This document shows positions 11,774 through 22,694 of a stretch of 64,000 nt of DNA, one piece after another; positions within the stretch are counted from its first letter, which is position 1; each line of letters opens with the position of its first letter. The stretch covers positions 39,751,431 through 39,815,430 of the forward strand of contig CM048842.1 of NCBI GenBank assembly GCA_026545765.1, written 5' to 3'. The position numbers and the translations under genes were made by a program. The notes beneath the pieces were generated by a model. It searched no databases. It saw only the letters and a program-made list of their open reading frames with translations, and was not told the DNA's origin. This stretch comes from Plantago major. Taxonomy: Eukaryota > Streptophyta > Magnoliopsida > Lamiales > Plantaginaceae.

Positions 11774-13261
11774 TGATGTGCACTCAGAGATTTTAATTTT
11801 CTTTGTAGAACCTGTAATCCCTAAATACAATCAATATTAAATTTATAAGTCGAAAGTCCTCAAATCCACAGCTTGTAGCGGAAAGCTGACTCGGGATGTC
11901 GTTCTTCACGGACACTTTGCATAGGAACAAGCAAATATCGTACGTAAGTTGTATGCAGAAAGTAAACAGAATGATTGCAGACAGATTCATTGATTTGCAG
12001 TAAACCCTAATTGACTTTATGAAATCGATGGTAAGAAGATGTAAAGGATCCCCGACCTCCCTCTGCTATGCCACTCCCGACTACTTAGAATCAAACAACG
12101 TATTAGCCGTCTACAGGCAGCAAAGAAACATGCCAAAAGGATCAAGTCGTAATTAATCCAGACACCTTCACTTAAACCAACAATGTGTTGTGTCAATCAA
12201 CACACTATCTCGTCACATTTTTAGACAAATCACATAGGATAATGTAAAGTTTGTTACCAAGTTGCAGTTAGTAAGGATTTCCCACGTAAAAGATCATGCG
12301 AATAAAGAACAAGTATGAAATTACGTTTTAAAACTAATTCATTAATATATCACGTTATATAAAGAAGTAGCAAAAGCAGAGTTACGGCGATTTGCCTTTA
12401 CAAGAGAAATTTAGCTACTCATAGTAATCTACTAGACAGAAATCGAAAAGAACAAGAAAAGAAAGAAGAAGAAGAAGAAGAAGAAGAAGAAGAAGAAGAA
12501 GAAGAAGAAGAAGAAGAAGAAGAAGAAGAAGAAGAAGAAGAAGAAGAAGAAGAAGAAGCAGCCTAGTCTCTGATGTCTTCGTGCTGCTTCTAGGGATTCC
12601 TCCTTCTAGGTGCCTGACGGCCAGCGATTTTGGGGTTTCACTTCCCCGAGGACTGGTTCTCTCTAATTAGGAGAGCTGCTTTATGAGCAGTGTATGATTA
12701 TGAGACCCCTGAGGTCTTATTTATACTTGAAATTTCGTGCTCTGGCCACCATTCTTCATTAAGGAAGGTTTGGGAAGGCGGGCTCTAGCCTGACAGGCCA
12801 GGAAACAGACCCATAAGCAAACCGCCACTCCACTGCATTCCACACTGGGCCGCAGAGAGGCTTTTGCAGTGCACAGTGGGCCGCAGAGTGCGATTCCTAC
12901 AGGTTCTATCTGTTCTTCTTTGTTCTTCGATTTCGGGCATCGTTACTTCGTTTTCTCGAAAAGTGGTCTTCTACAATGTTGTTGAATTTTCAATTATCTT
13001 CGCATTGGTTGGCCGCACGACATATTTTGAGTCCTTGAACTCCGTGCAACAGCCAATTCGGCGTATTCGCTTAACTTTCTCGATTTTGCACAATTATGTC
13101 GTTTTAGCACCTGAAATTGTGCAATTCCTCAAAAATGCGATCATGACCTACAAAATACACACGAAGTTGGTATTTGACCATAAAACGATAGAAATATTGA
13201 ATCTCAGGCAAAAAACGAGGGTCTAAAAGCATGCAATATTGCACATTTCATTGTCACATCA
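11774..13261 (-). repeat. 5' LTR of element A
   Basis: 1488 bp with the same ends as the 3' LTR and a minus-strand TATA box at 12718-12725. It is 117 bp longer, mainly because of a (GAA)n array at 12464-12558 and a short segment just before it. Confidence 0.9.
12464..12558. repeat. (GAA)n microsatellite in LTR
   Basis: Roughly 30 GAA units, almost uninterrupted. Only a few units exist in the partner LTR (about 6383-6397), so the expansion came after insertion or during the last replication cycle. Confidence 0.95.
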
Positions 13262-13877
13262 CCAAGCTTTTCCAAAGGGTAGCATATCTTCAGACCAAAG
13301 CTGATAGAATACTCGGGCTCAGCAACATCACCTACTACATTAGGCTCAAAGCCTTAAATTTGTCAACGAACCTTAGAAAGATGTATTTACGACAGTTGAA
13401 GGGCTCATCTTGGTCCTCCAGTGAGTTGAGGAAAACCATCAATCCCCATCTCTCCATGCTGATTTGGTCAGCTCCACCTTGATTGGAATCAAAGCACCTA
13501 TGGAGTATAAGTGCCATCAAATTCCATGGTTCAACAAGATTTCGTCTCCTGATAATCAAGTTGTCAAACTCTGGTGGAGTGTCAGCAAGTTGAGGATTCA
13601 TGTAGAGTGAGTAGAAGCTTTTCACACCATCCAGTGAGGTGTCTGGTTCAAAGTCGTCTCCTTGGGTGGGTAACCCAAAGAGGTTGCTGAAGGTCTGGAC
13701 ATCCAGGTTTATCTCCAACCCTTGGACCTTTTTTTTTATGTGCACTTCTTTAGTGCCATTAGCAGTAATGTTTATGAAGGTGGAATTGTTGAAAAATTCC
13801 AATACATCTTCAGTGGATAAACCACTGGGTCTTGCAGAGCAAAACTCCTTGATTTTTACCTTTTCAAGTAAATCAAG
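13262..13877 (-). pseudogene. Env-like third ORF of copia, N-terminal middle part
   Basis: An open minus-strand frame (about 180 copia codons from 13877 to 13335) between element A and the family-D solo LTR. It contains FNNSTFINI, a Lys-rich segment, LEINLDVQTFSNLFGLP and WNLMALILHRCFD, which resemble the conserved domain of plant transposon-associated proteins found in the third ORF of some copia elements. It continues upstream across the solo LTR at 17392 and downstream across element A at 5720. The frame is open here although the whole gene is broken. Confidence 0.65.
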
Positions 13878-14439
13878 TGATGAGTCGATTTTACATCGTC
13901 TCATTCGGTCTTTTTTACCATCTTATTGACATCCTCAAGTATAGTTCTTATGTGTTTTATTAGTGTTTTGTTATGTATTTGTGTTTTTTAGGTGTTTGGT
14001 GAAAACACATTAAAACAAGGGCTAAACCAGTGCATTTAAACTATTAATGGAATCATGGAAGTTTATGGACTGAAAGGTCGTTGAGAAAGGAGTTGATCGG
14101 TCCAAACGGAAGTAGATTCGTTGTTCGGACGAAGATTTTAGAGCCGTTTAAGTGAAAACATGAGAAATTCAAACTATGATGGAGCAGCTTTGGCATTTTG
14201 GCCATAACTTTTGCATATGAACTCCGATTGACCTGATCATGGTGCCCACGCGTAGATAAGACCAAGAGCTACAACTTTGAAGAAGGAACAATCTCCAAAG
14301 AGTCCGTTTTGTGAGAGACCCCTATATATAGGAGAGTCCCGAAAGTCCCCTTCAAACGTTAAAACTAGACAATTGTACCTTTTTTCTCGACTCGGCTTCT
14401 GATGGTTTTTCGCGGATCTTTTGACCCGGATTCATTAAA

Positions 14440-15310
14440 AACGGGTCAAGTAAAAACTAGACAATATAATGTAAATTTAATATCATGTAAAAACTAGAGA
14501 ATTCCTTTCATAAACTAGACAATATAATGTAAAAACTAGACAATATAGACAATTATGTTACATTGAGTGAGTAAATTTCTGGACAAATAATAAAACTAGA
14601 AAATTCATTTACAAAACTAGACAATATAGTTACAAAACTAGACAATATCATCATCAGTTCAAAAACACTAATTTTTCTTCGATTGCTTTAGTTTCTTCTG
14701 AGCATTCTTCTTCAAATCATCTACTACACCCTCTTCAAAATCATAATCAGTAGAAGGTCTCTTAGATCCTTGCAAGGAAAAGGAGTTCCTTGGAACAGCT
14801 CCATATGCTTCATCAGAAAAACACCATAGTCAGAAGTTTCAAGTTTACCAGTCCAATCAAGCTTGACAATTTATACAAAAAAACATAGAACATTTATACA
14901 AAAACTAGAGAATTCCTCTCATAAACTAGACAATATAATGTAAAAAGTAGAGAATTCCTCTCATAAACTAGACAATATAATGTAAAAACAAGACAATATA
15001 ACGTAAATTTAATATCATGTAAAAACTAGAGAATTACTTTCATAAACTAAACAATATAGTGTAAAAACTAGACAATATAGACAATTATGTTCATGTTTGA
15101 TAATAAAACTAGACAATATACACTAAAAACTAGACAATATCCCCTAAAAACTAGACAAATATACCATTTATACAAAAAAAAACATAGACCATTTATACAA
15201 AACAACTAGACAATTTATTCTAAAACATAGACAAAAACTAAGCCTGCAACAACGAACAACATAAAACATAGACAATTTCTACTAAAACTAGACAATTTAT
15301 AGTAAAACAT
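14440..15310. repeat. ACTAGACAAT minisatellite clusters
   Basis: The word ACTAGACAAT, usually inside AAAACTAGACAATATAATGT-like units and often alternating with ACTAGAGAATTCCT, recurs many times. Further copies lie at about 14365 and 16128-16140. The copies flank the captured fragments on both sides, resembling the subterminal repeats of DNA transposons. Confidence 0.85.
14640..14870 (-). pseudogene. Ulp1/C48-type protease C-terminal fragment
   Basis: The minus strand encodes SDYGVFLMKHMELF, resembling the D-C-G-V-F-x-M-x-H-M-E block around the catalytic Cys of Ulp1 (SUMO-type) proteases. Cys is replaced by Tyr here. A second open frame in the same region ends in a Lys-rich tail and a stop. 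Only the last part of such a domain is present, so it is non-functional. Ulp1-like genes occur in Kaonashi-type Mutator elements of plants, which fits the element context. Confidence 0.45.
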
Positions 15311-15654
15311 ATACAATATAAACAAAAAAACTAATTCCACATGAAACAATGGATATGAATCGGCAAACACTATCCAAATCAACATTCAGGTGCCTGTGTT
15401 TCTTCTTCCTCACATTTTCACAAAGACATTGTACTAACCAATCAATTCATTGAAAAACTCATTTCATTATTCTTCTGCACATTTCCACAAACACATAGTA
15501 TGAACTTCTTAATTAATCAATCAAACTCATTGACAAACTCCACTAATCATAATTCTACACGTTTCATATGAGATCCAAAACACTACGAATATATGCGAAC
15601 AAATTCATAACTCAAATCAATTAACTTACCAGTAGGAAGAGATGAGACCGGAAA

Positions 15655-15912
15655 TCCACCGATCTCGATCGCCAGCTCACCAATCTCACCGGTGTTCTGG
15701 ACATCGTCAATTCTGATTCCGCCTACATGCTCTCCGACGTCTCCTCCACTTCCACACTAGCCGGTCCGTTCTCCGCCAAGCTCCGCCACCTTGATCTCTC
15801 TCAATCGCGCATCAACGATACACTCCTCCGCATCGACGCGGACACGGACCGCTCCAGTTGCATCAAAGGAGTTCAGAAGTTGCTCTCGTCGGAATTCGAA
15901 TCGGCGGCGTAG
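15655..15912 (+). pseudogene. Captured exon fragment resembling COG4 (conserved oligomeric Golgi complex subunit 4)
   Basis: The frame from 15655 reads TDLDRQLTNLTGVLDIV, then YMLSDVSSTSTLA, LRHLDLSQSRINDTLLRID, a Cys-Ile-Lys-Gly-Val-Gln block and ends FESAA plus stop. This is the order and spacing I recall for the N-terminal coiled-coil region of plant COG4, a peripheral Golgi tethering protein. Only one exon-sized piece is present and it stops right after the ESAA motif, so it cannot make the protein. Its GC-rich, codon-like composition stands out from the AT-rich surroundings. Recognition is from memory of the family. A protein search would settle it. Confidence 0.7.
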
Positions 15913-17391
15913 ATCCGGTAGAAATGGAGGTTAGGGTTTCGTGAAAAATCTGGAGAGAAACCGTCTGATGTAAAGGAAAGAGCAATAAATGAAGAATAGG
16001 AAAATAAAAACTGAAAAAGCCTTTTTTATAGTGGATCCTGATATAAAACGGTACGACCCGAACAGGAATTTGACCCGCGAAACCCGGTGGAATTTGACCC
16101 GCGAAATGTGAAACAGACAAACGTAAAAACTAGACAATTTATATACAAAACAAGGGGTCTCTCTGGACTTTCGTAATATGATAGGACTTTTATAAGACTA
16201 CGTAATCTCCGAATTCCGACGTTTAGAGGACCAAAAGGGGGATGGCGTGAATTCTGGCGAACGCGATTGGGCTCCATGGCGGGCGCGATCAATGTCTGGC
16301 GGGCGCGATGGATGTCCAGAATGCTAGCACGGGCGCGGTCTTTTCTGTCGCGGGCGCGGTCATCCTTTTTGGGCCGTTGAGCGTGATTTTCAGCGTTTTC
16401 ACTTTATATAACCTATTTTCTTGATCTTTTAGAAAGAACATCATTATTATTCTTCTCTTCTTTTTGCTTTTTGACCTATAACCTTTACAAGGCAATTACC
16501 TACCTATTATTGGAGGTAATTGAACCGTTTATCTTGTAATTCGAAGATTGACATTGATTGGGAGATTATCTACACAGCTTTTCGTATCAATTCCTTTCGG
16601 TTCATCAATTCTACCTAGGGTTTGTGACAACGAAGGGTAAATTTGTATCAATCCGTTTGAATCTTTGTTTCTTGCTTTAGATTATGTTTGGAGCCTATTT
16701 ATGTATAATATTGATTATGTCTTTGCATAATTTGAGTAGCTGAACACCCCGATTATGGGGTGACTGATTCAATGCATGCTAGCTAGGGTTCATGAGATTC
16801 GAAGTGCATCGGGTTTAGATTACATGTGCTTTTAGATTAATCGCATATCTTGCTATTCTGTTTGATGCGCAATTCGTCAATATCACTGTTAGATTAAGCA
16901 TTTGATCCTTGGAAACCAAAACATTTTTCGTCTTGCTTCAATCTAACAGTTAGATGCAAACAGTAATAGTAGGATTAGCTAGATTGATTGTAGCCTAGTG
17001 GAATTGACGCCTCCATTAGTGCTATTCGTTTTTGAACTCAACATTGTGACAACTTGCGTAATCTATCCTGTGAATCGTATGTATCCTGCCAGCTAGCTTG
17101 TTTCACATTACTGCTCCATAATTCTCCTTATTCATATCATTGTCGTTTAGATTAATTTGTTTTCTAGTTATATTGCATAAGTAGATAGATAGTATCAAAC
17201 AAATTCGCTGCCGAAGCAAACAACCTCTTTACTGCTTTCTTTACTGTAATTACTATTCGTAAACAAGACTCAGCTCAGTTAAGGCCTTCGAGACCGACCT
17301 CGAGGTTAACTCCACTACACTACAGGTTTTCATAGTGATGAGGATTAACTCTTGGCTTAAAACAAATTTAGAACTCTGATCTGACACATCA

Positions 17392-17612
17392 TCAAGTGCT
17401 CTTCTAACATCAGCTGGGTTCTTCTCAGCAACCAGTAGATACTCATCAACAAGTACTCCTCCTCAGAGTACCTTTGATTTGGGGTTCCACATAGAGAAGA
17501 TGAAATCACCAATTAGTCTCTTGTTGGTCACAACCAAAGCTGGAGTTTGCTTCTCAGTAGTTCCAGATGAAGAAGCTTGGGATTTCTAGGATCTCTCTCT
17601 CTTTGGTGCCAT
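17392..17612 (-). pseudogene. Start of copia env-like third ORF
   Basis: An ATG at 17612 (minus strand) begins MAPKRERS followed by an in-frame stop, then Ser/Thr-rich and hydrophobic stretches, another stop, and a frame that continues across the solo LTR insertion into 13877. The TCAAG duplication restores the reading across the gap. The ORF starts about 870 bp downstream of the pol end, so it would need a separate or spliced message. Confidence 0.6.
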
Positions 17613-18486
17613 CTCTTTAAATAGTAGTAGAGTTGACAGTGTTTGAAAGAGATTAAGGTCGAATTCGTTTAAGTGATTCTTTTCAGAAAAACTTAGTAGA
17701 AAATTCAGACAATTTGCAGAGAAGATTTGCAGAGAAAGTTTAAGATTTTGCTATTTTTGTGCTTGATAAAATGTGAGTTTAGGCGAAAGTGATTTCCTTC
17801 GCCAAAAAACTGATTTATATATCAATGCAAATACATAGATACAAATGGATTTTGTATGAACATATCTCCCAGTCTGCATAAGGCGTGGGTGAAAAAGCGG
17901 TTTTGCATTAAATGCGAGTGGGCCTGTTTTTGGGTTACAGTGCTAGTGGGCGGTTGGGACTCATCTCATCCATTGAATTGTTAACGCTATATCGTTCAAT
18001 GGTTGAGATTGCTTTCTTCAGCAATGATCACAATCAACACATGTAATTGTGCCCAATTAATGCTATTTGGCTAATAGTTATCTGAGTCTCTTTCGATTCT
18101 CAGTAATCTGTAACTAGGAGATAAACTGGTTTCTGAGCTTATTAATTAAGTTTCCAGTCTGTTTGAAAATTATCACAGAAAAAGGAAATTTACAAAACAC
18201 AAGAGATAGTTGACTTCTAAAAAATTGTACTGATTGTCTACTTCTCTTCTTTTGTGTTCCCCCTTACTCAGTGGCCTTTCATATCTGAATACCCGTTTCA
18301 GATACCTCTTTAACCAATTTCATTCAAAGCCTTGATATCTGAGTTCCCGTCTCAGATATCTCTTTCTCTTTTAAAAGTATCTTTCTTTTTAGAATGTCTT
18401 TTCTTCTCTTTTGGCTTACTGAGTCGCCGTCTCAGTGACCAAATTAGCACCTTGGCAATCCATTAGCCCAAGACTATGTCTCAAGG
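17613..18486 (-). other. Copia spacer between pol and third ORF, with three hairpins
   Basis: No protein is seen. Three inverted repeats with similar 7-nt loops occur in a row: 18282-18304 (8-bp stem), 18334-18360 (10-bp perfect stem) and 18418-18436 (6-bp stem). Repeated palindromic motifs are known from non-coding parts of Sireviruses, and these are likely of that type. Confidence 0.7.
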
Positions 18487-19085
18487 TCAGGAATCTGCTA
18501 TGTTGTAGAGGCTTTGTGAAGATAAATTCAGTTGGTCTTCTGTACCAATCTTGAGTAACTCAATATTGCCTTTTTCAACATGATCTTTAATGAAGTGGTG
18601 TCTAACATCAATGTGCTTAGTTATTGCATGGAACTTAGGATTCTGAGTTATTGCAATAGCACTTGTGTTGTCACAGAAAATGAGAGTTTTCTCTTCATTG
18701 ATCTCATCGTCTCTGAGTTGTTGTTGTATCCACAAGATTTGTGAAGAACAATACCTAGTAGCAATATACTCTGCTTATGTGGTTGATGTGGCAATTGAGT
18801 TTTGCTTCTTACTAAACCATTATATTAGTCTGGTACCAAGGAATTGACATGTTCCTGAGGTACTTTTTCTATCAAGCATTGATCCAGCATAGTCAGCATC
18901 TGAATAGTTAACTAAACTAAATCCACTCTCTTTTGGATACAACAAATCAACTTCTACAGTACCTTTAACATACCTTCGAATCTTCATAGTAGTGTTATAG
19001 TGTGATTGCATTGGATTTGTCTGAAATCTTGCACATACACCAACTGCATATTAAATATATGGTCTACTTGCTGTGAGGCAAACAG
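18487..19085 (-). pseudogene. Copia pol 3' end: end of RT and RNase H (broken)
   Basis: The minus strand carries the LTASRP motif at the end of copia RT, then the RNase H core with YSDADYAGS and RKSTSG, then AEYIA, CDNTSAI and the HIDVRHHF motif. Stops occur after LTASRPYI and before AEYIA, so it is dead. RNase H removes the RNA template during copying. The frame resumes at 27010 on the far side of element C, but about 180-200 residues of RT, including the YVDD active site, are missing between the two flanks. Confidence 0.85.
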
Positions 19086-19169
19086 AGATTTTGATTTTGT
19101 TGTAGAGACTGTAATCTCTAAATACAATCAAAAAATTAAATTATGCATACTAACGGATGAGAGTGATAG

Positions 19170-20017
19170 ATTAGACATAGCATAGTTGATAACTAGAACA
19201 TGCATATTAGCATTAATGCGAACTTCCGACCTTCCATGCTCAATGCGTATGTATCAACACATGCATTACGTATACATAATCATAAATCATGTGAGTAGAA
19301 GTAATGAAAAGGGTAGAGTTGAAGAATTGTACCTTGAATTGCCGAAGAACTTGAATTCTTGAGAGAAAAACTAAGTAAAAAGCTTATTCTAGAGTGCAAT
19401 GCTTTTGTGCTTGTGAGTTTAGAGAAGGTAGTGATGCATATAAATAGGTTTAGAGTGCTGACAATTGAAGGAAATTCATGAAAAAGCATTCCAAAAACAA
19501 GAAACAAGTGAAAGAAAATTTCCAAAAACCGAAAAAGGCAAGAAAATCTCGCAGAATCAGGGCTCTACGGTCGCCAGGTGACCGCAGAAGTCTGACTGCG
19601 GTCTACAGGTGGGAGCAGTTGAGCTTCTGTTTTTGTACTTTTGCGTGTTTGAAATTTTTTCTCGTTATCTTGTTTTCTTTTGTTTTTTCATTTTTATTTT
19701 GTTAATTTTACAAAGGAACATTCTAAGGAAAAGATAACTAATGCAAAAGACTTACTTGTGCGAAAAATTTTGAAAAACGTGAAGTGTATGCAAACTACGT
19801 GAAATGCAAAAACGTAAATACTTGCAAACCGTTGGGTTGCCTCCCAACAAGCGCTCGTTTATAGTTGTTAACCCGACTATTCATCGATCTTTGGAAAGTC
19901 CAACATGTACGTCTCCATCTGGTTGGCATGTTGTTGATCTCCCGAGATGTAGGGCTTAACTCTGTGCCCCTTTACCTTGAAAATTCCCCTTGACTTGCAA
20001 TCTAGCAACTGGATCGC
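19170..20017 (-). other. Untranslated 3' region of element C
   Basis: AT-rich sequence with no convincing ORF. A GC-rich dyad cluster (acggtcgccaggtgaccgc and relatives) lies at 19568-19610. The stretch gttgggttgcctcccaacaagcgctc near 19840 is shared with elements A (about 9110) and B (about 32170). The structured block found in A, B and D was not seen here. Confidence 0.6.
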
Positions 20018-20860
20018 TCAATACGGATATACCTTGAGGACTTTGTACGGTCCTTTCCATTTACTCCTTAACTTTACCGGGAACCACTTCAGACGAGAGT
20101 CGTAAAGCAACACTTCTTGCCCTTCCTCGATTTGTTTTTGCCTGATGTGTTTATCATGGTAAGCCTTTGTCTTCTCCTTATATATCTTCGACTTAGCATA
20201 GGCCTGGTTCCAGATTTCAGTCAGCTCGTTGTGATCCAACAATCTCTTCTTTCCGCTTACATCCAGATCGCAGTTTAGAGTCTTGAGGCCCACCACGCCA
20301 TGTGCTCCACTTCAAAAGGTAGATGGCATGACTTCCCGTATACAATCCTGTATGGACTTGCTCCCAGCACCGTTTTATATGCTGTTCTGTATGCCCACAG
20401 AGCGTTCGGCAAGGCATGTGACCAATCCTTCCTGGTCGGCTTAACCACGCTCTCCAATATTGCCTTAATCTGTTTGTTGCTCACCTCCACTTGCCCAGAT
20501 GTTTGTGGATGATATGGTGTAGCTATCTTGTGCCTAATGTGAAACTTGTGCATACAATCCGCGAACAACTTGTTGCATAAATCCGTACCTCCATCGTTGA
20601 TGATCGTCTTCGGTGTTCCATGTCTGGCGAATATGTTCTCTCTGAGAAATTTCAGCACCACCAGCACGTCGTTTATTCTTGTGGCTTGTGCCTCCACCCA
20701 CTTTGAAACGTAATCGACTACAACCAGTATTTACTCGTTCCCATCTGACTTCGAAAAAGGTCCCATGAAGTCTATACCCCAGAAGTCGAAGATCTCTGCC
20801 ACCAGGTTTGTAGTCATAGGCATCTCGTCCCTCTAGGTTATGTTGCCTGTTCTTTGGCAT
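20018..20860 (-). pseudogene. Integrase of element C
   Basis: The core domain carries the catalytic triad: Asp in [11 protein letters not shown], Asp in IINDGGTDLCN and Glu in TSGQVEVSNKQIK. A C-terminal domain with YDSRLKWFPVKLRSKWKGPY follows, the usual end of Athila integrase. The N-terminal HHCC zinc region is only recognisable in pieces at about 20880-21060. Frameshifts split the frame (20860-20698, 20697-20275, 20297-20018). The enzyme would join element DNA to the host chromosome in the nucleus. Confidence 0.85.
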
Positions 20861-21321
20861 CTGTCAGAATTCTTGCAGAAGGTTATTGCATCCTTGTAGA
20901 TCGACTCCCAGTAGAATCCTGATTGAAGGACTTTGTGGGCGGTTTTCCTTGGTCCATAATGCCCTCCACACTCGAATTCGTGACAGTGTTATAGTATTCT
21001 CTCCTGCTCATGCTCCGGGACGCATCTTCTATAAACCATATCTCCTCCTTCCTTGAACAAATGCAGTGGTTCCCAGATGAAACCATTGCTCTTTGTTATT
21101 AGAGAAATCTTTTATGCTAGTGTCCAGTCCTTCTTCAACACTCCACTTGTGAGAAAGTTCACAATATATGCATACCACGGTTCCTTCTCAACGCTGAAAA
21201 CTTGTTACCCAGGAAAATCATCATCAATTTCTTCTCCTGCGTTAGGTGCGGTGATTCTGGAGAGATGGTCTGCTATACCGTTCTCTTTCCCTAGCCTGTC
21301 TACTATCTTATAAACAAATTT

Positions 21322-22694
21322 CTACAATAGAAATACCCACCGGATGAGTCTCGGCTTTGCGTCCGTCTTCGCTATCAGATGCCTCAGTACAGCGTGATCA
21401 CTGTGGATGATAACCTGATATCCCACAATGTAACTCCAGAACTTCTCAAGGGCGAATACGACGGCCAAGAATTCCTTTTTTGTTGTGTAGTAGTTCTTCT
21501 GTGCATCGTTCATGGATTTGCTTGCGTAGTAGATTGCCCTGAATTGCTTGTCCACCTTATGTCGCAATACAGCTCCAACAGCAATGTCTGATGCATCGCA
21601 CATTATTTCAAATGGAATCTCCCAATTTAGTGCAGTCATAATCGGGGAGGTTACTAACTTCTCTTTCAGGCTGCTCCACGCTTTCATACAATCTTTGTCG
21701 AAATCAAACTTACCATCCTTCCTCAGTAGATTGTTGAGAGGTTTAGCTTCCACCGACAAGTCTTTGATAAATCTCCTGTGAAAGTTGATATGCCCCAAAA
21801 AGGATTGAAGTTACTTGGCATTGGTTGGCGGCGGTAGCTTCGATATCGTCTCCACCTTCGCCTCGTCCACTTTTATCCCTTCCTTTGAAATAATATGGCC
21901 TAACACTATTCCTTCCTTCACCATAAAAGTACTCTTTTCCCAGCTCAGAGTCAGATTGCACTCGATGCATCTTTCTAGAACTAGTGATAACTTCTGAAGA
22001 TAGTCTTCGAACGAATCTCCAAACACTGAAAAGTCATCCATAAATACTTCTATGAACTTTCCCACCATGTCGCTAAATATAGATAGCATGCTTCTCTGGA
22101 AGGTAGCCGGTGCATTGCATAATCCAAACGGCATCCTTCTATAAGCAAACGTTCCAAAAGGTCAGGTAAAAGTAGTTTTCTCCTGGTCTTCAGGTTCAAT
22201 GGGGATCTGGAAGAATCCAGATAGCCCATCCAGGAAATAGTAATATTCGTGCCCCGTCAGATGGTCCAACATCTGATCTATAAAAAATAGGGGGAAATGG
22301 TCCTTCCTTGTAGCTGCATTCAATCTCCTGTAGTCGATACACATCCTCCATCCTGTAGCAATCCTAGTTGCGATATTATCCTTTACAGTTATTCCTGACA
22401 TCTTAGGAACCATGTGTATCGGACTCACCCAATTGCTACTTTCGATAGGGTAGATCAGCCCGTTATTCAGAAGTTTGTGGATCTCCTTCTTTACCAGTTC
22501 CATTACTACTGGATAATGTCTCCTCTGAGGTTGCCTTACCGGCTTTGCTACTTCCTTTAGTGTAATAGTATGCATGCACCTTACAGGGCTGATCCCCTTG
22601 ATGTCGGTTATATCCCATCCTATTGCTTCCTTATACTTCTTTAAAACCTCTACTAACTTCTCTTCTAGATCCTTAGTTAAAGATGAAGATATAA
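21322..22694 (-). pseudogene. Reverse transcriptase and RNase H of element C
   Basis: RT begins with GWDITDIKGISP, typical of Athila, then RQPQRRHYP, WRMCIDYRRLN, MPFGLCNAPATFQR and the active site FMDDFSVFG. RNase H follows with CDASDIAVGAVL, FLAVVFALEKF and HSDHAVLRHL. One break lies between 22162 and 22134 and another near 21800. The N-terminal side is cut by a solo LTR at 22694. It copies element RNA into DNA in the virus-like particle. Confidence 0.9.

Larger units (their letters stand above)
5726..13261 (-). mobile_element. Athila-like gypsy element A, complete but non-autonomous
   Basis: Two LTRs (5726-7096 and 11774-13261) begin TGATGTGC and end TCACATCA, and the element is flanked by the 5-bp duplication CCAAG (5721-5725 and 13262-13266). 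Inside, in minus-strand order, are a tRNA-Asp-type primer site, a gag-like gene, an aspartic protease region, about 2.1 kb of untranslated sequence and a G-rich tract before the 3' LTR. There is no RT, RNase H or integrase, so it would depend on enzymes from a relative. It sits in the env-like ORF of the copia element. Confidence 0.9.
14360..16160. mobile_element. Insert with captured gene fragments and ACTAGACAAT repeats (class uncertain)
   Basis: A segment with no counterpart in the other family-D LTRs. Many copies of an AAACTAGACAATAT-like unit crowd both ends. Between them lie a Ulp1-protease-like fragment (minus strand) and a COG4-like exon fragment (plus strand). Near the edges CGAAAGTCC (14340-14348) and GGACTTTCG (about 16165-16173) form a short inverted match, but no clear target duplication was found. 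Plant Mutator-like elements are known both to capture gene pieces and to carry Ulp1-like ORFs, so a Pack-MULE relative is the favoured but unproven reading. A Helitron is the alternative. Confidence 0.5.
13878..17391 (+). mobile_element. Solo LTR related to element D, carrying an insert
   Basis: It starts TGATGAGTCG and ends TGACACATCA, as do the LTRs of element D (42683 and 52075), and is flanked by the 5-bp duplication TCAAG (13873-13877 and 17392-17396). No internal domain or primer site follows, so it is a solo LTR left by recombination. The LTR proper is about 1.7 kb. A roughly 1.8-kb unrelated segment sits between about 14360 and 16160. A TATA box (TATATAAC) is near 16405, and tandem GGCGGGCGCGAT-like motifs lie just upstream (about 16255-16365). 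Confidence 0.85.

Noticed and set aside
13878..17391. Reading the solo LTR as a full element with two LTRs
   Set aside because: Only one LTR start and one LTR end are present with a direct TSD, and no primer site follows, so it is one LTR with an insert.
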